From Shewanella carassii (GTDB lineage: Bacteria; Pseudomonadota; Gammaproteobacteria; Enterobacterales; Shewanellaceae), in the NCBI RefSeq assembly GCF_002777975.1, contig NZ_NGVS01000014.1:78198-142197 (forward strand): a stretch of DNA of 64,000 bases, in the 5' to 3' direction. The notes beneath the pieces were generated by a model that had not been told where the DNA came from, searched no databases, and saw nothing but the letters and a program-made list of their open reading frames with translations. Position 1 is the first letter of the stretch. Each line of letters opens with the position of its first letter. The position numbers and the translations under genes are program-made. This document shows, piece after piece, positions 1 to 9,263 of the stretch.

Positions 1-912
1 TTCATCCCTGATTCGACTGTCGCTGCTTCGGCATCCAAATCCTTCCATGGATAAAGGCCAGCTCGCCTTCCTTGGCTCGCGCCCATAAGCACGCTCGCCA
101 CCGGCGAGCATTCGCCCTCAGCCACGTTATTTGCGCCAACGGCTTTCGGCGACACCGAGGGGGAGTAGGTGCAATTCTTCATCCCAAAGTGTCGTATTCA
201 GCTGCAGATATACGCCTAATTCCAGGCGCAGGCGGAACTGTGACCTTCCGAGCCAGGGATGGCGAGGCAGAGCTTACAAGGATGTACTCGCAGCGTGTCA
301 CAGGATCGCCTGTGCGAGAGCGCACCGCAGGTGATGGGTTACATCGTGGCCGGAAGTTCGGCCAATACTAACTTAGATACTTTTAGCTGGAAGCTATGAT
401 AGCCGCTGTGCCAGCGGCCTAAAGTCGTGGTGTTCCACACCACACCGGGCAAGGGGCTTTGCTTGTCCAAAGCCCCTTGCATCCCCAAGGACACCCCGAC
501 GTAGCCGAAATCCCCGCTGGCTTATGAAACAAATTGGCTACACTCAGGACTCGCCTCCGTGCTCGACCTTCGAGCCTCGACATCCCTGTCTCGGCTACGC
601 CAATTTGCAACAACGCCCGCGGCGGCTCCGAAGGGGGAGCGGTGCCATTCTTTAAGGTTTAAATGTACTGACTCAACACTATTTGACAGTTTTGATTTGA
701 TCGTAAACCTACATTCGGCGCTCATGCAGCTCAATTCTAAATAGCTGTTCCTAAATGTAGGTCACTGGCCTCATTAGTCATCATCGTGCTTAGTTTAGCA
801 TCCTTTAGCAAGGAGCCTTGTAGTACAGGGCTTTCCGAGTGTATGCGTATAAACTCAAGCCAAATAAGGCTTTCAGCAGGGTGTAGCACAATTAGGAACA
901 CTTATTTAGACA
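1..912. other. Hairpin-rich non-coding accessory region
   Basis: No convincing gene is visible here. Open frames on both strands have protein-like composition only by chance (Arg/Pro/Cys-rich) and lack ribosome binding sites. The stretch contains several perfect inverted repeats (299-314, 347-364, 427-443, 449-480) and a longer-range pair, TGTTCCTAA at 750-758 against TTAGGAACA at 892-900. It looks like interspersed repeat material next to the AT-rich two-gene insertion that follows. Identity as a genome-wide repeat is inference and needs a self-search. Confidence 0.4.
427..480. repeat. Two tandem perfect hairpins
   Basis: The first hairpin has a 7-bp stem (427-433 with 437-443, loop TCC). 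The second has a 13-bp perfect stem (449-461 with 468-480, loop CTTGTC). Neither is followed by a T run in either direction, so they do not look like simple terminators. They may be part of a repeated palindromic element. Confidence 0.5.
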
Positions 913-1485
913 TTAGCTTAATTCTGCAAGCTGGACAGCTTTTCTCGTTATTATGAATTTTCTGGTTCCTTTACTGCCGAAATCTAATCGAAGAATGCCA
1001 AACTCCACCAGAGTTTTAAGATCATCTTCTAGGAACCTAGGTTCTTTTATCACAAGTTGGCCTGCGCCATCTATTAATATGAGACTTGGAGTCATACTTC
1101 CCAATTGACTAGACTCCCAACATTCTCTAGCACCAGACTCACTGAACTGCTTAATGATAGAAATAGCTTGTTCTGAAAAAATACTGTCTGGACGAATCGT
1201 TGTGGCAAGATTAGCAAAACAATCAATATTAATCGCGATCGAGGCTAAGATTTGATCTAATGAATCTAATCGTTCAAGTAGATCTTGATGGTTTAAAAGC
1301 AAAAGGGCTTGGATCTCATTACCTAATACTCGATTGTGTTCAATACCAGAAACCACATCAATGTGATGTCTTTCTTTTAACCAACCAATAAACTCAGACA
1401 ATTCCCTTCCAGAGTTCTCGCCTTTGAAATTACAAAGTAATCCAACAATGGTTGCAAAACTAGTTGCAATAGATATCGGCTCCAT
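913..1485 (-). CDS. Hypothetical protein with possible winged-helix C-terminus
   Basis: I do not recognise this 190-residue protein. The start at 1485 is chosen because GGGGA lies just upstream. The longer frame to 1593 would need a TTG start without a ribosome binding site. The N-terminus (MEPISIATSFATIVGLL) is a hydrophobic or amphipathic helix, and residues 30-100 look helical. The last 45 residues look like a winged helix (DDLKTLVEFGILRLDFGSKG). It is AT-rich and lies downstream of a second orphan gene on the same strand, 132 bp away. Both differ in composition from the hut genes, which suggests acquisition. A role in defence or DNA binding is possible but unproven. Confidence 0.6.
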   Translation of the reverse strand: MEPISIATSFATIVGLLCNFKGENSGRELSEFIGWLKERHHIDVVSGIEHNRVLGNEIQALLLLNHQDLLERLDSLDQILASIAINIDCFANLATTIRPDSIFSEQAISIIKQFSESGARECWESSQLGSMTPSLILIDGAGQLVIKEPRFLEDDLKTLVEFGILRLDFGSKGTRKFIITRKAVQLAELS

Positions 1486-1617
1486 GCCAAATTCCCCAAT
1501 GATTTTCACAGTGTACACAAAGTGAACTATTATTGAAATTTGGTCAACACGTATAAGCTTTCGACCAAAATTTTTCTGGCAGAAAGCTCGCAATGGGGCT
1601 CTTTGCTAGGTGATTTC

Positions 1618-2406
1618 TCAATCTAGCTCCATGCATGTCTGGCTTTTTAGTAACTTAAATATATCTGGACGTTCCTGTAAAAGAACATCGGACGCCATGT
1701 CTTGTATAAATGGAGCAACCCAATATTGTGAACCTTCAGGCGGGGTCATACCTACTTCTAAGTGATCCACATAATCTGATGACATCATATAGCTCTCATT
1801 TATTGTCAGTATGTATGACATATTTAAAATAAACACGTCACGGACATCCACCCTGAGTTGGTCTAAATGATGGAGACGCTCATCCATATAAACTTCACCG
1901 TCATTGAGCATCAGTAATGCAAAAAAATTATAATGCATATTATCATTACAACGCTCTCTGATACCGTCATATCGTTTATCAATTTTGAGTAATGAATTTA
2001 GATCAGATAAAGACGCCGAGCTATCAAGGTATTTAGACATCTTAGGCATTCTCGGTAATGGTTTTCTACCATGTAGCCAGTCATTTATTTCTGTAATGTA
2101 GTAACCGGAACGCCCTACATTATCATTTATATATAAATTGGTATATGCATTAACCATAACTGAGTCATAGTATTTTCTTAGAAGAGCATAAGCATCATTC
2201 ATCTTTCCTTCTTTTAATACTAATCTTATTGACTCAATTGTGCCTTTCATCGACATGAAAACATATGTGTCCATATTAATTATTGAAGTTGTTCCAATAG
2301 TGATGAACCCCATCACTGCATCAGAAAGATTTTCGTAAAACTGTGCGTAATAGTTCAGTTCTTCGAATATTTGGTGATTAACATAATTATCGTCTGTTGA
2401 TTGCAT
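1618..2406 (-). CDS. Hypothetical helical protein, possibly HEPN-like
   Basis: This 262-residue protein is not assigned to a family with confidence. It appears mostly alpha-helical, without signal peptide or membrane segments. A segment near residues 72-92 (DAYALLRKYYDSVMVNAYTN) and an R-x5-H element at R152-H158 (RCNDNMH) recall HEPN-fold proteins, many of which are RNases or sit in defence cassettes. That resemblance is my inference from a short motif. The gene is AT-rich compared with its neighbours and is followed on the same strand by another orphan gene. Together they may form a small horizontally acquired cassette beside hutI. Confidence 0.6.
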   Translation of the reverse strand: MQSTDDNYVNHQIFEELNYYAQFYENLSDAVMGFITIGTTSIINMDTYVFMSMKGTIESIRLVLKEGKMNDAYALLRKYYDSVMVNAYTNLYINDNVGRSGYYITEINDWLHGRKPLPRMPKMSKYLDSSASLSDLNSLLKIDKRYDGIRERCNDNMHYNFFALLMLNDGEVYMDERLHHLDQLRVDVRDVFILNMSYILTINESYMMSSDYVDHLEVGMTPPEGSQYWVAPFIQDMASDVLLQERPDIFKLLKSQTCMELD

Positions 2407-2491
2407 TATTTTATACTCTATCGACGCACACTGGAGAAACCGTCCCTGTCCGCGATGCTTTGCGGGCTAACACTGAGTCTTGTTATGCGAT

Positions 2492-2587
2492 TTAAGGGCC
2501 ACAGTTAGCATGCATATCAGATTGCCAATCTCTAAGCCCTCCAACTACTAGATCATACTTTTCTGGCTGCTCGGTAAGCAGAGTCAT
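2492..2587 (-). pseudogene. Possible 31-codon ORF or gene remnant
   Basis: An ATG at 2587 opens a 31-codon frame ending in TAA at 2492. Its composition is protein-like (MTLLTEQPEKYDLVVGGL and so on), with Trp and balanced charges, unlike the surrounding random frames. No clear ribosome binding site precedes it and no family is recognised. It could be a small gene or the tail of a gene truncated when the neighbouring cassette arrived. Confidence 0.2.
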
Positions 2588-2610
2588 TTGATCATGCGAA
2601 CCAATTTAGG

Positions 2611-2659
2611 CCAATCTGTCAGATATGGTCACGTCAAGGAAACGAAACTGACAGATTGG
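2611..2659. repeat. 12-bp inverted repeat
   Basis: CCAATCTGTCAG at 2611-2622 is perfectly complementary to CTGACAGATTGG at 2648-2659, with a 25-base spacer. It lies between the AT-rich orphan genes and hutI. Such spaced repeats occur at mobile-element ends and in structured RNAs. Nothing nearby decides between these. Confidence 0.5.
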
Positions 2660-2722
2660 ATCCATGCTAATCCAGTTAAAACTGATGAGTCAAAGCTGTG
2701 CAGCTATTCCCTGGCGCTGGGA

Positions 2723-2759
2723 TGTCGGCGCGCAAGCCGACAGCAGGTCGGTGACCTGC
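2723..2759. repeat. Tandem hairpins downstream of hutI
   Basis: Two adjacent perfect hairpins: TGTCGGC/GCCGACA (2723-2729 with 2736-2742) and GCAGGTC/GACCTGC (2743-2749 with 2753-2759). They lie just past the hutI stop codon. There is no T run in the hutI direction, so they resemble REP-like 3'-end structures more than intrinsic terminators. Confidence 0.5.
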
Positions 2760-2779
2760 CATCCAATCACTGGCCAAAC

Positions 2780-4006
2780 TTATTGATGAATAAGTTTGCC
2801 CCCCTTGATGACATCCACCAACGGATTCACGCCGTAGCTGTAGGCCAGTTCCGCTGGGGTTGAGATCCGCCACAGGCAGAAGTCGGCCTGCATGCCGACA
2901 GCAAGCACACCCACTTTGGACTCAATACCCAAGGCTTTGGCGGCGTTGCGGGTGACACCGGCCAAGGCCTCTTCCGGCGTCAGATGGAACAGGGTGCAGC
3001 CCAGGTTGAGCATCAACAGGGTTGAGCAGATGGGGGACGTCCCCGGGTTGAAGTCGCTGGCCAGTACCATGGGCACCTGATATTGGCGCAGCAAGGCTAT
3101 CGGTGGCAGCTGGGTTTCTCGCAGGAAGTAAAAGGCGCCGGGCAACAGGGTGGCGCAGGTGCCACTCTCGGCCAGGGCCTTGACCCCGGCTTCATCCAGA
3201 TACTCGATATGATCCACAGACTTGGCCCCCAGATGGGCGGCCAGCATTGAGCCGCCCATGTTGGAGAGCTGCTCGGCGTGCAACTTGATATCCAGCCCTT
3301 TGGCTTTGGCGGCGCTGAGAATGGCTTCTGTTTGCTGCAGGTCGAAAGCGATATTTTCACAAAACACATCCACGGCATCGGCGAGATCTTCCGCCAATAC
3401 CTGAGGTAGCATCTCCTCGATCACCAGATGCACATATTCCTGCTCCCGGCCTTGATATTCGGGTGGGAAGGTGTGGGCACCCAGGAAGGTGGTGACCACA
3501 TCCACATGGTGGTGTTTGCCCAGCTCGCGGGCGACCCTGAGCAACTTGAGTTCGGTGGCGGTTTCCAGCCCGTAGCCCGACTTTATCTCCACCGTAGTAA
3601 CCCCTTCCTTGGCCAGGGCGTTGAGGCGGCGACGAGCCTCGTCGAACAGTTCGACCTCGCTGGCCTCACGACAGGCCTTGACCGTGCTGATAATGCCGCC
3701 ACCGGCACGGGCGATTTCTTCATAGCTGGCACCCTTGAGACGCAGCTCGAACTCGTTGGCGCGGTTACCGGCAAACACCAAATGGGTATGGGCATCTATC
3801 AACCCGGGCGTCAGCCAGCCGCCTTTGCCCTTGTAAACCGGAGTTGCCAGCACGTCGAAGGCAGGCAGTTCGCTGCGCTTGCCAATCCAGGCTATTTTGC
3901 CGTCTTTTACTGCCAGGGCTGCGTCTGTGATGGCACCATAAGCCTCTGATACAGAAGGGTCCATAGTGGCAATATTGATATCTATCCAAACCTGATCCCA
4001 GGACAT
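2780..4006 (-). CDS. hutI: Imidazolonepropionase
   Basis: HutI hydrolyses 4-imidazolone-5-propanoate to N-formimino-L-glutamate, the third step of histidine degradation in the cytoplasm. The 408-residue length is typical. Amidohydrolase-fold metal ligands are visible: H73 and H75 in DAHTH, H243 in HAEQ, and D318 in [10 protein letters not shown]. The gene is transcribed away from hutC-hutU-hutH, and the shared promoter region carries a HutC-type operator, so both arms should respond to urocanate. No formiminoglutamase gene (hutG) is present in the window, so the last step must be encoded elsewhere. The assignment is secure. Confidence 0.97.
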   Translation of the reverse strand: MSWDQVWIDINIATMDPSVSEAYGAITDAALAVKDGKIAWIGKRSELPAFDVLATPVYKGKGGWLTPGLIDAHTHLVFAGNRANEFELRLKGASYEEIARAGGGIISTVKACREASEVELFDEARRRLNALAKEGVTTVEIKSGYGLETATELKLLRVARELGKHHHVDVVTTFLGAHTFPPEYQGREQEYVHLVIEEMLPQVLAEDLADAVDVFCENIAFDLQQTEAILSAAKAKGLDIKLHAEQLSNMGGSMLAAHLGAKSVDHIEYLDEAGVKALAESGTCATLLPGAFYFLRETQLPPIALLRQYQVPMVLASDFNPGTSPICSTLLMLNLGCTLFHLTPEEALAGVTRNAAKALGIESKVGVLAVGMQADFCLWRISTPAELAYSYGVNPLVDVIKGGKLIHQ

Positions 4007-4072
4007 GCTTGCTCCTTGTTGTTTGCCTTACGCTTGCCTTAATGATGGCAATTGTTGTGATTTTGTGAGCCA

Positions 4073-4098
4073 ACTTGTATTTACTTGTATATACAAGT
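4073..4098. promoter_or_regulatory. HutC operator in hutI-hutC divergent promoter
   Basis: A perfect 16-bp palindrome ACTTGTATATACAAGT lies at 4083-4098, with an extra half-site ACTTGTAT at 4073-4080. Its core TGTATATACA matches the operator known for HutC of the GntR family. The position between hutI and hutC fits autoregulation plus repression of both hut arms, relieved by urocanate. The palindrome is seen directly; binding is inferred. Confidence 0.85.
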
Positions 4099-4151
4099 TA
4101 GGATTATAGCCGAGTTTTTGAGCAGATTGAAACCAACACAGAGTCGATTCG

Positions 4152-4874
4152 ATGAGCACAGCCAAGTTCGCCCGCATTAAACAGTACATCTCAGACCGCA
4201 TTGAGTCGGGTGAATGGGTGGAGCACTCCAGGGTGCCTTCCGAAAACCAACTGGCGGAGCTGTTTGAGTGCAGCCGGATGACGGCCAGACGGGCATTGAC
4301 CGAGCTGGTGGACAACGGCGTACTGGAGCGCAGTCAGGGGCTGGGTACCTTTGTGGCCGAGTTCAAGTCGCAGTCATCCATGTTGTCTATCCGTAATATC
4401 GCCGATGAGATCAAGGCCCGCGGCCATGGTTACAGCGTGCAGGTGTTGGAGCTGACCGCCATAGAGGCCCTGGCGCCTATCGCCATCGCCCTGGGGCTGG
4501 AGACCGGCAGCCGGGTGTTTTACTCGGTGCTGGTGCACTGTGAAGAGGGGCTGCCGCTACAGCTCGAGGAGCGCTTCGTAAACCCTCAGTTAATCCCCGA
4601 CTATCTGCAGCAGGATTTCAATTTGCAGACCCCTCATGAATATCTGTCGCAGGTGGCGCCTTTGACCGAAGCACGCCACACCATAGAGGCGATAGTCGCC
4701 AATGAACAGATACGCGCTCGCTTGGCGATCCCCGCCAGCGAGCCCTGTTTACAGATACTGCGCCGCACCTGGTCACGCCAGGGGGTGGTGAGTTTTGCCC
4801 GGCTGATCCATCCCGGCAGCCGCTTCCGTCTCGGAGGGCATTTGACCTTCAGAGGCGAAAATAAAGCTAAATAA
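4152..4874 (+). CDS. hutC: Histidine utilization repressor HutC
   Basis: This is a GntR-family repressor of the HutC subfamily, 240 residues. The N-terminal winged helix covers about residues 5-72, with VPSENQLAELFECSRMTARR as the helix-turn-helix. A UTRA-type effector domain follows (about 90-235), which in this family binds urocanate. It heads the hutC-hutU-hutH operon, 48 bp before hutU, and lies next to a palindromic operator that it probably binds. Nothing unusual was seen; the assignment rests on the fold signature plus gene context. Confidence 0.95.
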   Translation: MSTAKFARIKQYISDRIESGEWVEHSRVPSENQLAELFECSRMTARRALTELVDNGVLERSQGLGTFVAEFKSQSSMLSIRNIADEIKARGHGYSVQVLELTAIEALAPIAIALGLETGSRVFYSVLVHCEEGLPLQLEERFVNPQLIPDYLQQDFNLQTPHEYLSQVAPLTEARHTIEAIVANEQIRARLAIPASEPCLQILRRTWSRQGVVSFARLIHPGSRFRLGGHLTFRGENKAK

Positions 4875-4921
4875 AAACAACAAAATAAACCACAAGACAA
4901 GCAACAGAGGAATGGAAGTTT

Positions 4922-6592
4922 ATGGATAAGAGACATGATCCGGCGCGCAAAATCATTGCGCCGACCGGCACCACTCTGAACTGTAAGAGCTGGCAGACCG
5001 AAGCGCCGCTCAGAATGCTGATGAACAACCTGCATCCGGATGTGGCCGAGCGCCCCGAGGATCTGGTGGTTTACGGCGGCATAGGCCGCGCCGCCCGCGA
5101 TTGGCAGTGTTTCGACAAAATCGTCGAGGTGCTCAAGCGTCTGGAAGAGGATGAAACCTTGCTGGTGCAATCCGGCAAGCCGGTGGGAGTATTCAAAACC
5201 CACAGCGATGCCCCCAGGGTACTGATCGCCAACTCCAACCTGGTACCCCACTGGGCCAACTGGGAACACTTCAACGAGCTGGATAAGCAAGGGTTGGCTA
5301 TGTACGGCCAGATGACCGCCGGCTCCTGGATCTACATAGGCACCCAAGGCATAGTCCAGGGCACCTACGAAACCTTTGTGGCCGTGGCCAAGCAGCATTT
5401 CGACGGTGAAGCCAAGGGCCGCTGGATCCTGACCGGTGGCCTGGGCGGCATGGGCGGTGCCCAGCCTCTGGCCGGTACCATGGCCGGTTTCTCTGTACTG
5501 GCCTGTGAAGTGGACGAGACCCGTATCGATTTTCGTCTGCGTACCCGTTATCTGGACAAGAAGGCCCACAGCCTGGACGAGGCACTGGCGATGCTGGAAG
5601 CCGCCAAGGCCGAGGGCAAGCCGGTTTCCGTCGGTTTGCTGGGCAATGCCGCCGATATCTTCAGTGAGCTGGTTGAGCGCGGCATTACTCCGGATGTAGT
5701 GACAGACCAAACTTCGGCGCACGATCCGCTGAATGGCTATCTGCCTCAGGGCTGGACGCTGGAGCAGGCCAAGGAGATGCGCCTCAAAGACGAGGCCGCT
5801 GTGGTCAAGGCCGCCAAGGCTTCCATGGCGGTGCAGGTTCAGGCCATGCTGGCGCTGCAAAGCCGTGGCGCCGCGACCCTGGACTATGGCAATAACATCC
5901 GCCAGATGGCGTTTGAGGAAGGCGTGGCCAACGCCTTCGATTTCCCCGGTTTTGTTCCCGCCTATATCAGGCCGCTGTTCTGTGAAGGCATTGGCCCGTT
6001 CCGCTGGGCGGCGCTCAGTGGTGACCCTGAGGATATCTACAAGACAGATCAGAAGGTGAAAGAGCTGATCCCGGACGACCCACACCTGCACAACTGGCTG
6101 GATATGGCTCGTGAACGTATCGCCTTCCAGGGGCTGCCGGCCCGTATCTGCTGGGTTGGCCTCAAAGACCGCGCCCGTCTGGCGCTGGCCTTCAACGAAA
6201 TGGTGAAAAACGGCGAGCTGTCGGCGCCTGTGGTCATAGGCAGGGATCATCTGGATTCCGGCTCTGTGGCCAGTCCCAACCGGGAAACCGAATCCATGCT
6301 CGATGGCTCGGATGCCGTCTCCGACTGGCCACTGCTCAATGCGCTGCTCAATACTGCCGGTGGCGCCACCTGGGTGTCGCTGCACCATGGTGGGGGTGTC
6401 GGCATGGGCTTCAGTCAGCACTCTGGGGTTGTGATCCTCTGTGACGGCAGCGAAGCCGCCGCCAAGCGGGTCTCCCGGGTATTGTGGAACGATCCGGCCA
6501 CGGGCGTGATGCGTCACGCCGATGCCGGCTATGAGATTGCCAAGCGCTGCGCCAAAGAGCAGGGCCTGGATCTGCCTATGTTGGAGGACTGA
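4922..6592 (+). CDS. hutU: Urocanate hydratase
   Basis: HutU converts urocanate to 4-imidazolone-5-propanoate using tightly bound NAD+ as electrophile. The protein is 556 residues, the usual length. The glycine-rich segment [15 protein letters not shown] (residues 171-185) belongs to the NAD site, and the [15 protein letters not shown] stretch carries the conserved cysteine region of urocanases. The ATG at 4922 follows GAGGAATGGAAG. Its TGA stop overlaps the hutH start by one base (ATGATG after GGAGG), indicating translational coupling with the lyase that makes its substrate. Confidence 0.98.
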   Translation: MDKRHDPARKIIAPTGTTLNCKSWQTEAPLRMLMNNLHPDVAERPEDLVVYGGIGRAARDWQCFDKIVEVLKRLEEDETLLVQSGKPVGVFKTHSDAPRVLIANSNLVPHWANWEHFNELDKQGLAMYGQMTAGSWIYIGTQGIVQGTYETFVAVAKQHFDGEAKGRWILTGGLGGMGGAQPLAGTMAGFSVLACEVDETRIDFRLRTRYLDKKAHSLDEALAMLEAAKAEGKPVSVGLLGNAADIFSELVERGITPDVVTDQTSAHDPLNGYLPQGWTLEQAKEMRLKDEAAVVKAAKASMAVQVQAMLALQSRGAATLDYGNNIRQMAFEEGVANAFDFPGFVPAYIRPLFCEGIGPFRWAALSGDPEDIYKTDQKVKELIPDDPHLHNWLDMARERIAFQGLPARICWVGLKDRARLALAFNEMVKNGELSAPVVIGRDHLDSGSVASPNRETESMLDGSDAVSDWPLLNALLNTAGGATWVSLHHGGGVGMGFSQHSGVVILCDGSEAAAKRVSRVLWNDPATGVMRHADAGYEIAKRCAKEQGLDLPMLED

Positions 6593-8133
6593 TGATGACC
6601 ACTCAAATCACTCTGACACCGGGAAGCCTGACCCTGTCTGAACTGCGCAGCATCAGCCGCGCGCCCACCCAGCTGCAATTGCACCCGGAATCGCTGGCGG
6701 CCATCAACAGCAGCGCCGCCGTGGTGCAAAAAGTACTGGATGAGGGCCGCACGGTTTACGGCATCAACACAGGCTTTGGCCTGTTGGCCAACACCAAGAT
6801 TGCCCCGGCGGATCTGGAACTGCTGCAGCGCTCTATCGTGTTGTCCCACGCCGCCGGTACCGGCCAATTGATGCGCGATGAAACCGTGCGGCTGATGATG
6901 GTGTTGAAGATCAACTCGCTGTCCCGCGGTTTTTCCGGGATCCGTCTCGAGGTGATCAACTTCCTGATCGCCCTGGTCAATGCCGGTGTCTATCCTTGTG
7001 TTCCCGAGAAGGGCTCAGTGGGGGCCTCGGGCGACTTGGCGCCGCTGTCGCACATGTGTCTGCCGATCATAGGCGAGGGCGAAGTGCGTTATCAGGGGCG
7101 TATCATGCCCGCCATTGAGGGCTTGAGTATCGCCGGGCTGAAACCGATTGAATTGGCTGCCAAAGAGGGCCTGGCCCTGCTCAACGGCACCCAGGCATCG
7201 ACGGCGCTGGCACTGGAGGGCTTGTTCCATGCCGAGGACCTGTTTGCCGCCGGCTCTGTGGTCGGCGCCATGAGTGTCGAGGCGGCCATGGGCAGTCGCA
7301 GCCCGTTCGACCCGAGAATTCATGCGGTGCGCGGCCAAAAGGGCCAGATAGACTCGGCGGCTGTATTCCGTCATCTACTGGGGAGCGGCTCCGAGATTGC
7401 CGAGTCACACGCCAATTGTGAAAAGGTGCAGGATCCCTACTCCCTGCGCTGTCAGCCTCAGGTGATGGGCGCTTGCCTGACGCAGATCCGTCAGGCGGCC
7501 GAAGTGCTGGAAATTGAAGCCAACGGTGTGACAGATAACCCACTGGTGTTTGAAGATACCGGCGAGATCATCTCAGGCGGTAACTTCCATGCCGAACCCG
7601 TGGCCATGGCGGCGGATAATCTGGCGCTGGCGATTGCCGAGCTGGGGGCCATCAGTGAGCGCCGCATTGCGCTGCTGATCGATTCCAACCTTTCCAAGCT
7701 GCCGCCATTCTTGGTGGAAAACGGAGGGGTTAACTCGGGCTTTATGATTGCCCAGGTGACAGCCGCGGCACTGGCCAGTGAGAACAAGACCTTTGCTCAT
7801 CCGGCCTCTGTCGACAGCTTGCCGACCTCGGCCAACCAGGAAGATCATGTTTCCATGGCGACCTTTGCCGCCCGCAGGCTCAAGGATATGGCGGAAAACA
7901 CCCGCGGCGTGCTGGCAGTGGAACTGCTGGCTGCGGCCCAAGGGCTGGATTTCCGCGCGCCGCTGCAGCCAAGCCCGGCGGTGGCCAAGGCCAAGGCTGA
8001 ACTGCGCGAGCGGGTTGCCTTCTATGACAAGGACAGGTACTTCGGTCCGGACATCACCAAGGCCACTGAGCTGTTGGCGAGTGGGCGCTATAACGTCTAT
8101 CTGCCAAAGGAACTGCTGCCAAGCAGCCTCTGA
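6592..8133 (+). CDS. hutH: Histidine ammonia-lyase
   Basis: HutH deaminates L-histidine to urocanate. The 513-residue protein carries the complete MIO signature [14 protein letters not shown], with Ala145-Ser146-Gly147 expected to cyclise into the methylidene-imidazolone cofactor. The catalytic tyrosine region VYGINTGFG (Y56) and the QDPYSLR segment are also present. It ends the hutCUH operon and is followed by a strong hairpin terminator. A second ATG three bases downstream of the first is an equally possible start. It is a useful reference for the divergent, exported homologue at 46550-48202. Confidence 0.98.
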   Translation: MMTTQITLTPGSLTLSELRSISRAPTQLQLHPESLAAINSSAAVVQKVLDEGRTVYGINTGFGLLANTKIAPADLELLQRSIVLSHAAGTGQLMRDETVRLMMVLKINSLSRGFSGIRLEVINFLIALVNAGVYPCVPEKGSVGASGDLAPLSHMCLPIIGEGEVRYQGRIMPAIEGLSIAGLKPIELAAKEGLALLNGTQASTALALEGLFHAEDLFAAGSVVGAMSVEAAMGSRSPFDPRIHAVRGQKGQIDSAAVFRHLLGSGSEIAESHANCEKVQDPYSLRCQPQVMGACLTQIRQAAEVLEIEANGVTDNPLVFEDTGEIISGGNFHAEPVAMAADNLALAIAELGAISERRIALLIDSNLSKLPPFLVENGGVNSGFMIAQVTAAALASENKTFAHPASVDSLPTSANQEDHVSMATFAARRLKDMAENTRGVLAVELLAAAQGLDFRAPLQPSPAVAKAKAELRERVAFYDKDRYFGPDITKATELLASGRYNVYLPKELLPSSL

Positions 8134-8200
8134 GCCGGGAATCGTTACAAGGTCCTGTGGGCCCTTGGGCACCTTAGGGGCAAAAGTCTGTATATAAAAC

Positions 8201-8230
8201 ACAAAGAGCGCCATTTGGCGCTCTTTGTTT
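8201..8230. terminator. Bidirectional terminator after hutH
   Basis: A perfect 12-bp stem, ACAAAGAGCGCC at 8201-8212 with its complement at 8217-8228 and loop ATTT, is followed by TT and AT-rich sequence. It sits between convergent hutH and the exported protein at 8253-8936, so it probably serves both. Confidence 0.85.
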
Positions 8231-8252
8231 ATTAAAATAAATCAATGCCGTG

Positions 8253-8936
8253 TTACCAGGCATCCAATTCTGTGATCTTCAGATTCAGCAGTTGTTTCTG
8301 CCACTGGTTTTTATCTACCCCTTCAACCCAGATCACCGAGGATTGCCGCTGCTGGCCCTTGCGCAGATAGGTTTCCGGCATACGTTTGATGGCACGCCAG
8401 ACCTGTAGCTCCTCTTCTTTCATCTTGCGACCCTGATCGTTGTAGAAGCTGGCGCTGATCAGTACGCCAACCATATCTTCACTGCTGTTGCTGCCAAGTT
8501 CGAAGGTCAGGCCCAGCTTGTCGCCTTGCCACTGTACCTGCTGCAGTGAAACGCTGATCCCTTCTCTGGCTGTCTTGCCAAGTAGTCCGGGAGTGGTCAT
8601 GGCGCTCTGGGTCAACTGTTCGACCACGGCGGTTTTGCTTGGATCTGGTTTGGCGGCCATTTCCACTGCAGCTGCTGTGGCGGCTGTGGTATGGGCGGCC
8701 GTATTCGGCATCTCGGCCACCACTTCTTCAGTGGTCGTTTCGGGTTCGGCGGCGCTGATCACAGCTTCAGTGAGCACATACTCCCAGGTGAAATCATCTT
8801 TGAGTATGATTCTGGCGCCGTTTTCAAGAGTGACTTCGGCCACCTGGGCCGGCTCGGCAACGGCAAAACTTGAGCCCAATAGTAACGCCAGGGCACTGAT
8901 GGCAAAGCCGGGTTTGAAAAGGTTCTGTTTGGACAT
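8253..8936 (-). CDS. Exported protein, DUF3157-like
   Basis: This is a 227-residue protein with a signal peptide (MSKQNLFKPGFAISALALLL, cleavage near AVAEP). The start at 8936 is chosen because the signal peptide begins there. An upstream in-frame extension has no export signal at its end. The segment LENGARIILKDDFTWEY after the signal resembles the DUF3157 family of exported gammaproteobacterial proteins. A low-complexity Ala/Glu/Thr linker follows, then a C-terminal domain. Its function is unknown. It stands alone, convergent with hutH. Confidence 0.75.
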   Translation of the reverse strand: MSKQNLFKPGFAISALALLLGSSFAVAEPAQVAEVTLENGARIILKDDFTWEYVLTEAVISAAEPETTTEEVVAEMPNTAAHTTAATAAAVEMAAKPDPSKTAVVEQLTQSAMTTPGLLGKTAREGISVSLQQVQWQGDKLGLTFELGSNSSEDMVGVLISASFYNDQGRKMKEEELQVWRAIKRMPETYLRKGQQRQSSVIWVEGVDKNQWQKQLLNLKITELDAW

Positions 8937-9263
8937 GAGAAAATTCGTTTGGCTGAATCCTGGGTCAACAATAACTGCGGGCGCCGCGGCTGGCAATGAG
9001 GTTGATGGCATTAATGTATGATGAGCAAGCTCGACCTTGGGCCCTGGGAATTTTGCCAAGGCCTGTTTGTGGCTATGCTTGAGTCGAACCTCAGAGCATA
9101 AAGCGAATCTTGATGAGGTCATTTGACTCGGCGTGGTTTGATCCATTCATTAGTTTGATTAGTGAAACAATCAAAGAGTTTGTAACTCTTTGGTCAGCAT
9201 TTACTTACAGAATGCCCCTCTATATGATCCCGCCAGTAGTCTATTTAAAAGTATGGAGTGGGT
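8937..9263. other. Divergent promoter region with inverted repeat
   Basis: No gene is seen in these 327 bases between two divergent small genes. A perfect 9-bp inverted repeat, CAAAGAGTT/AACTCTTTG with spacer TGT, lies at 9172-9192. It sits about 30 bases upstream of a -10-like TATATGAT near 9222, so it may be an operator for the rightward gene. Confidence 0.4.

Larger units (their letters stand above)
2407..2779. other. Junction between the AT-rich cassette and hutI
   Basis: This gap holds the promoter side of the leftward orphan gene, a possible short coding remnant (2492-2587, minus strand) and a series of inverted repeats. It also receives the 3' end of hutI. No promoter could be placed with confidence. 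The repeats make it a candidate insertion boundary. Confidence 0.4.

Noticed and set aside
2450..2520. Integron attC-like recombination site beside the cassette
   Set aside because: GTTATGC and CTAAC fragments occur but the paired core sites and folding of an attC site could not be found.
2588..2863. Rightward open frame spanning the hutI 3' end
   Set aside because: It overlaps hutI, crosses several hairpins and has no ribosome binding site or recognisable protein features.
4634..6517. Long open frame of over 600 codons on the strand opposite hutU
   Set aside because: It is a shadow of the GC-rich third positions of hutU, has no ribosome binding site or family signature, and hutU itself is unambiguous.
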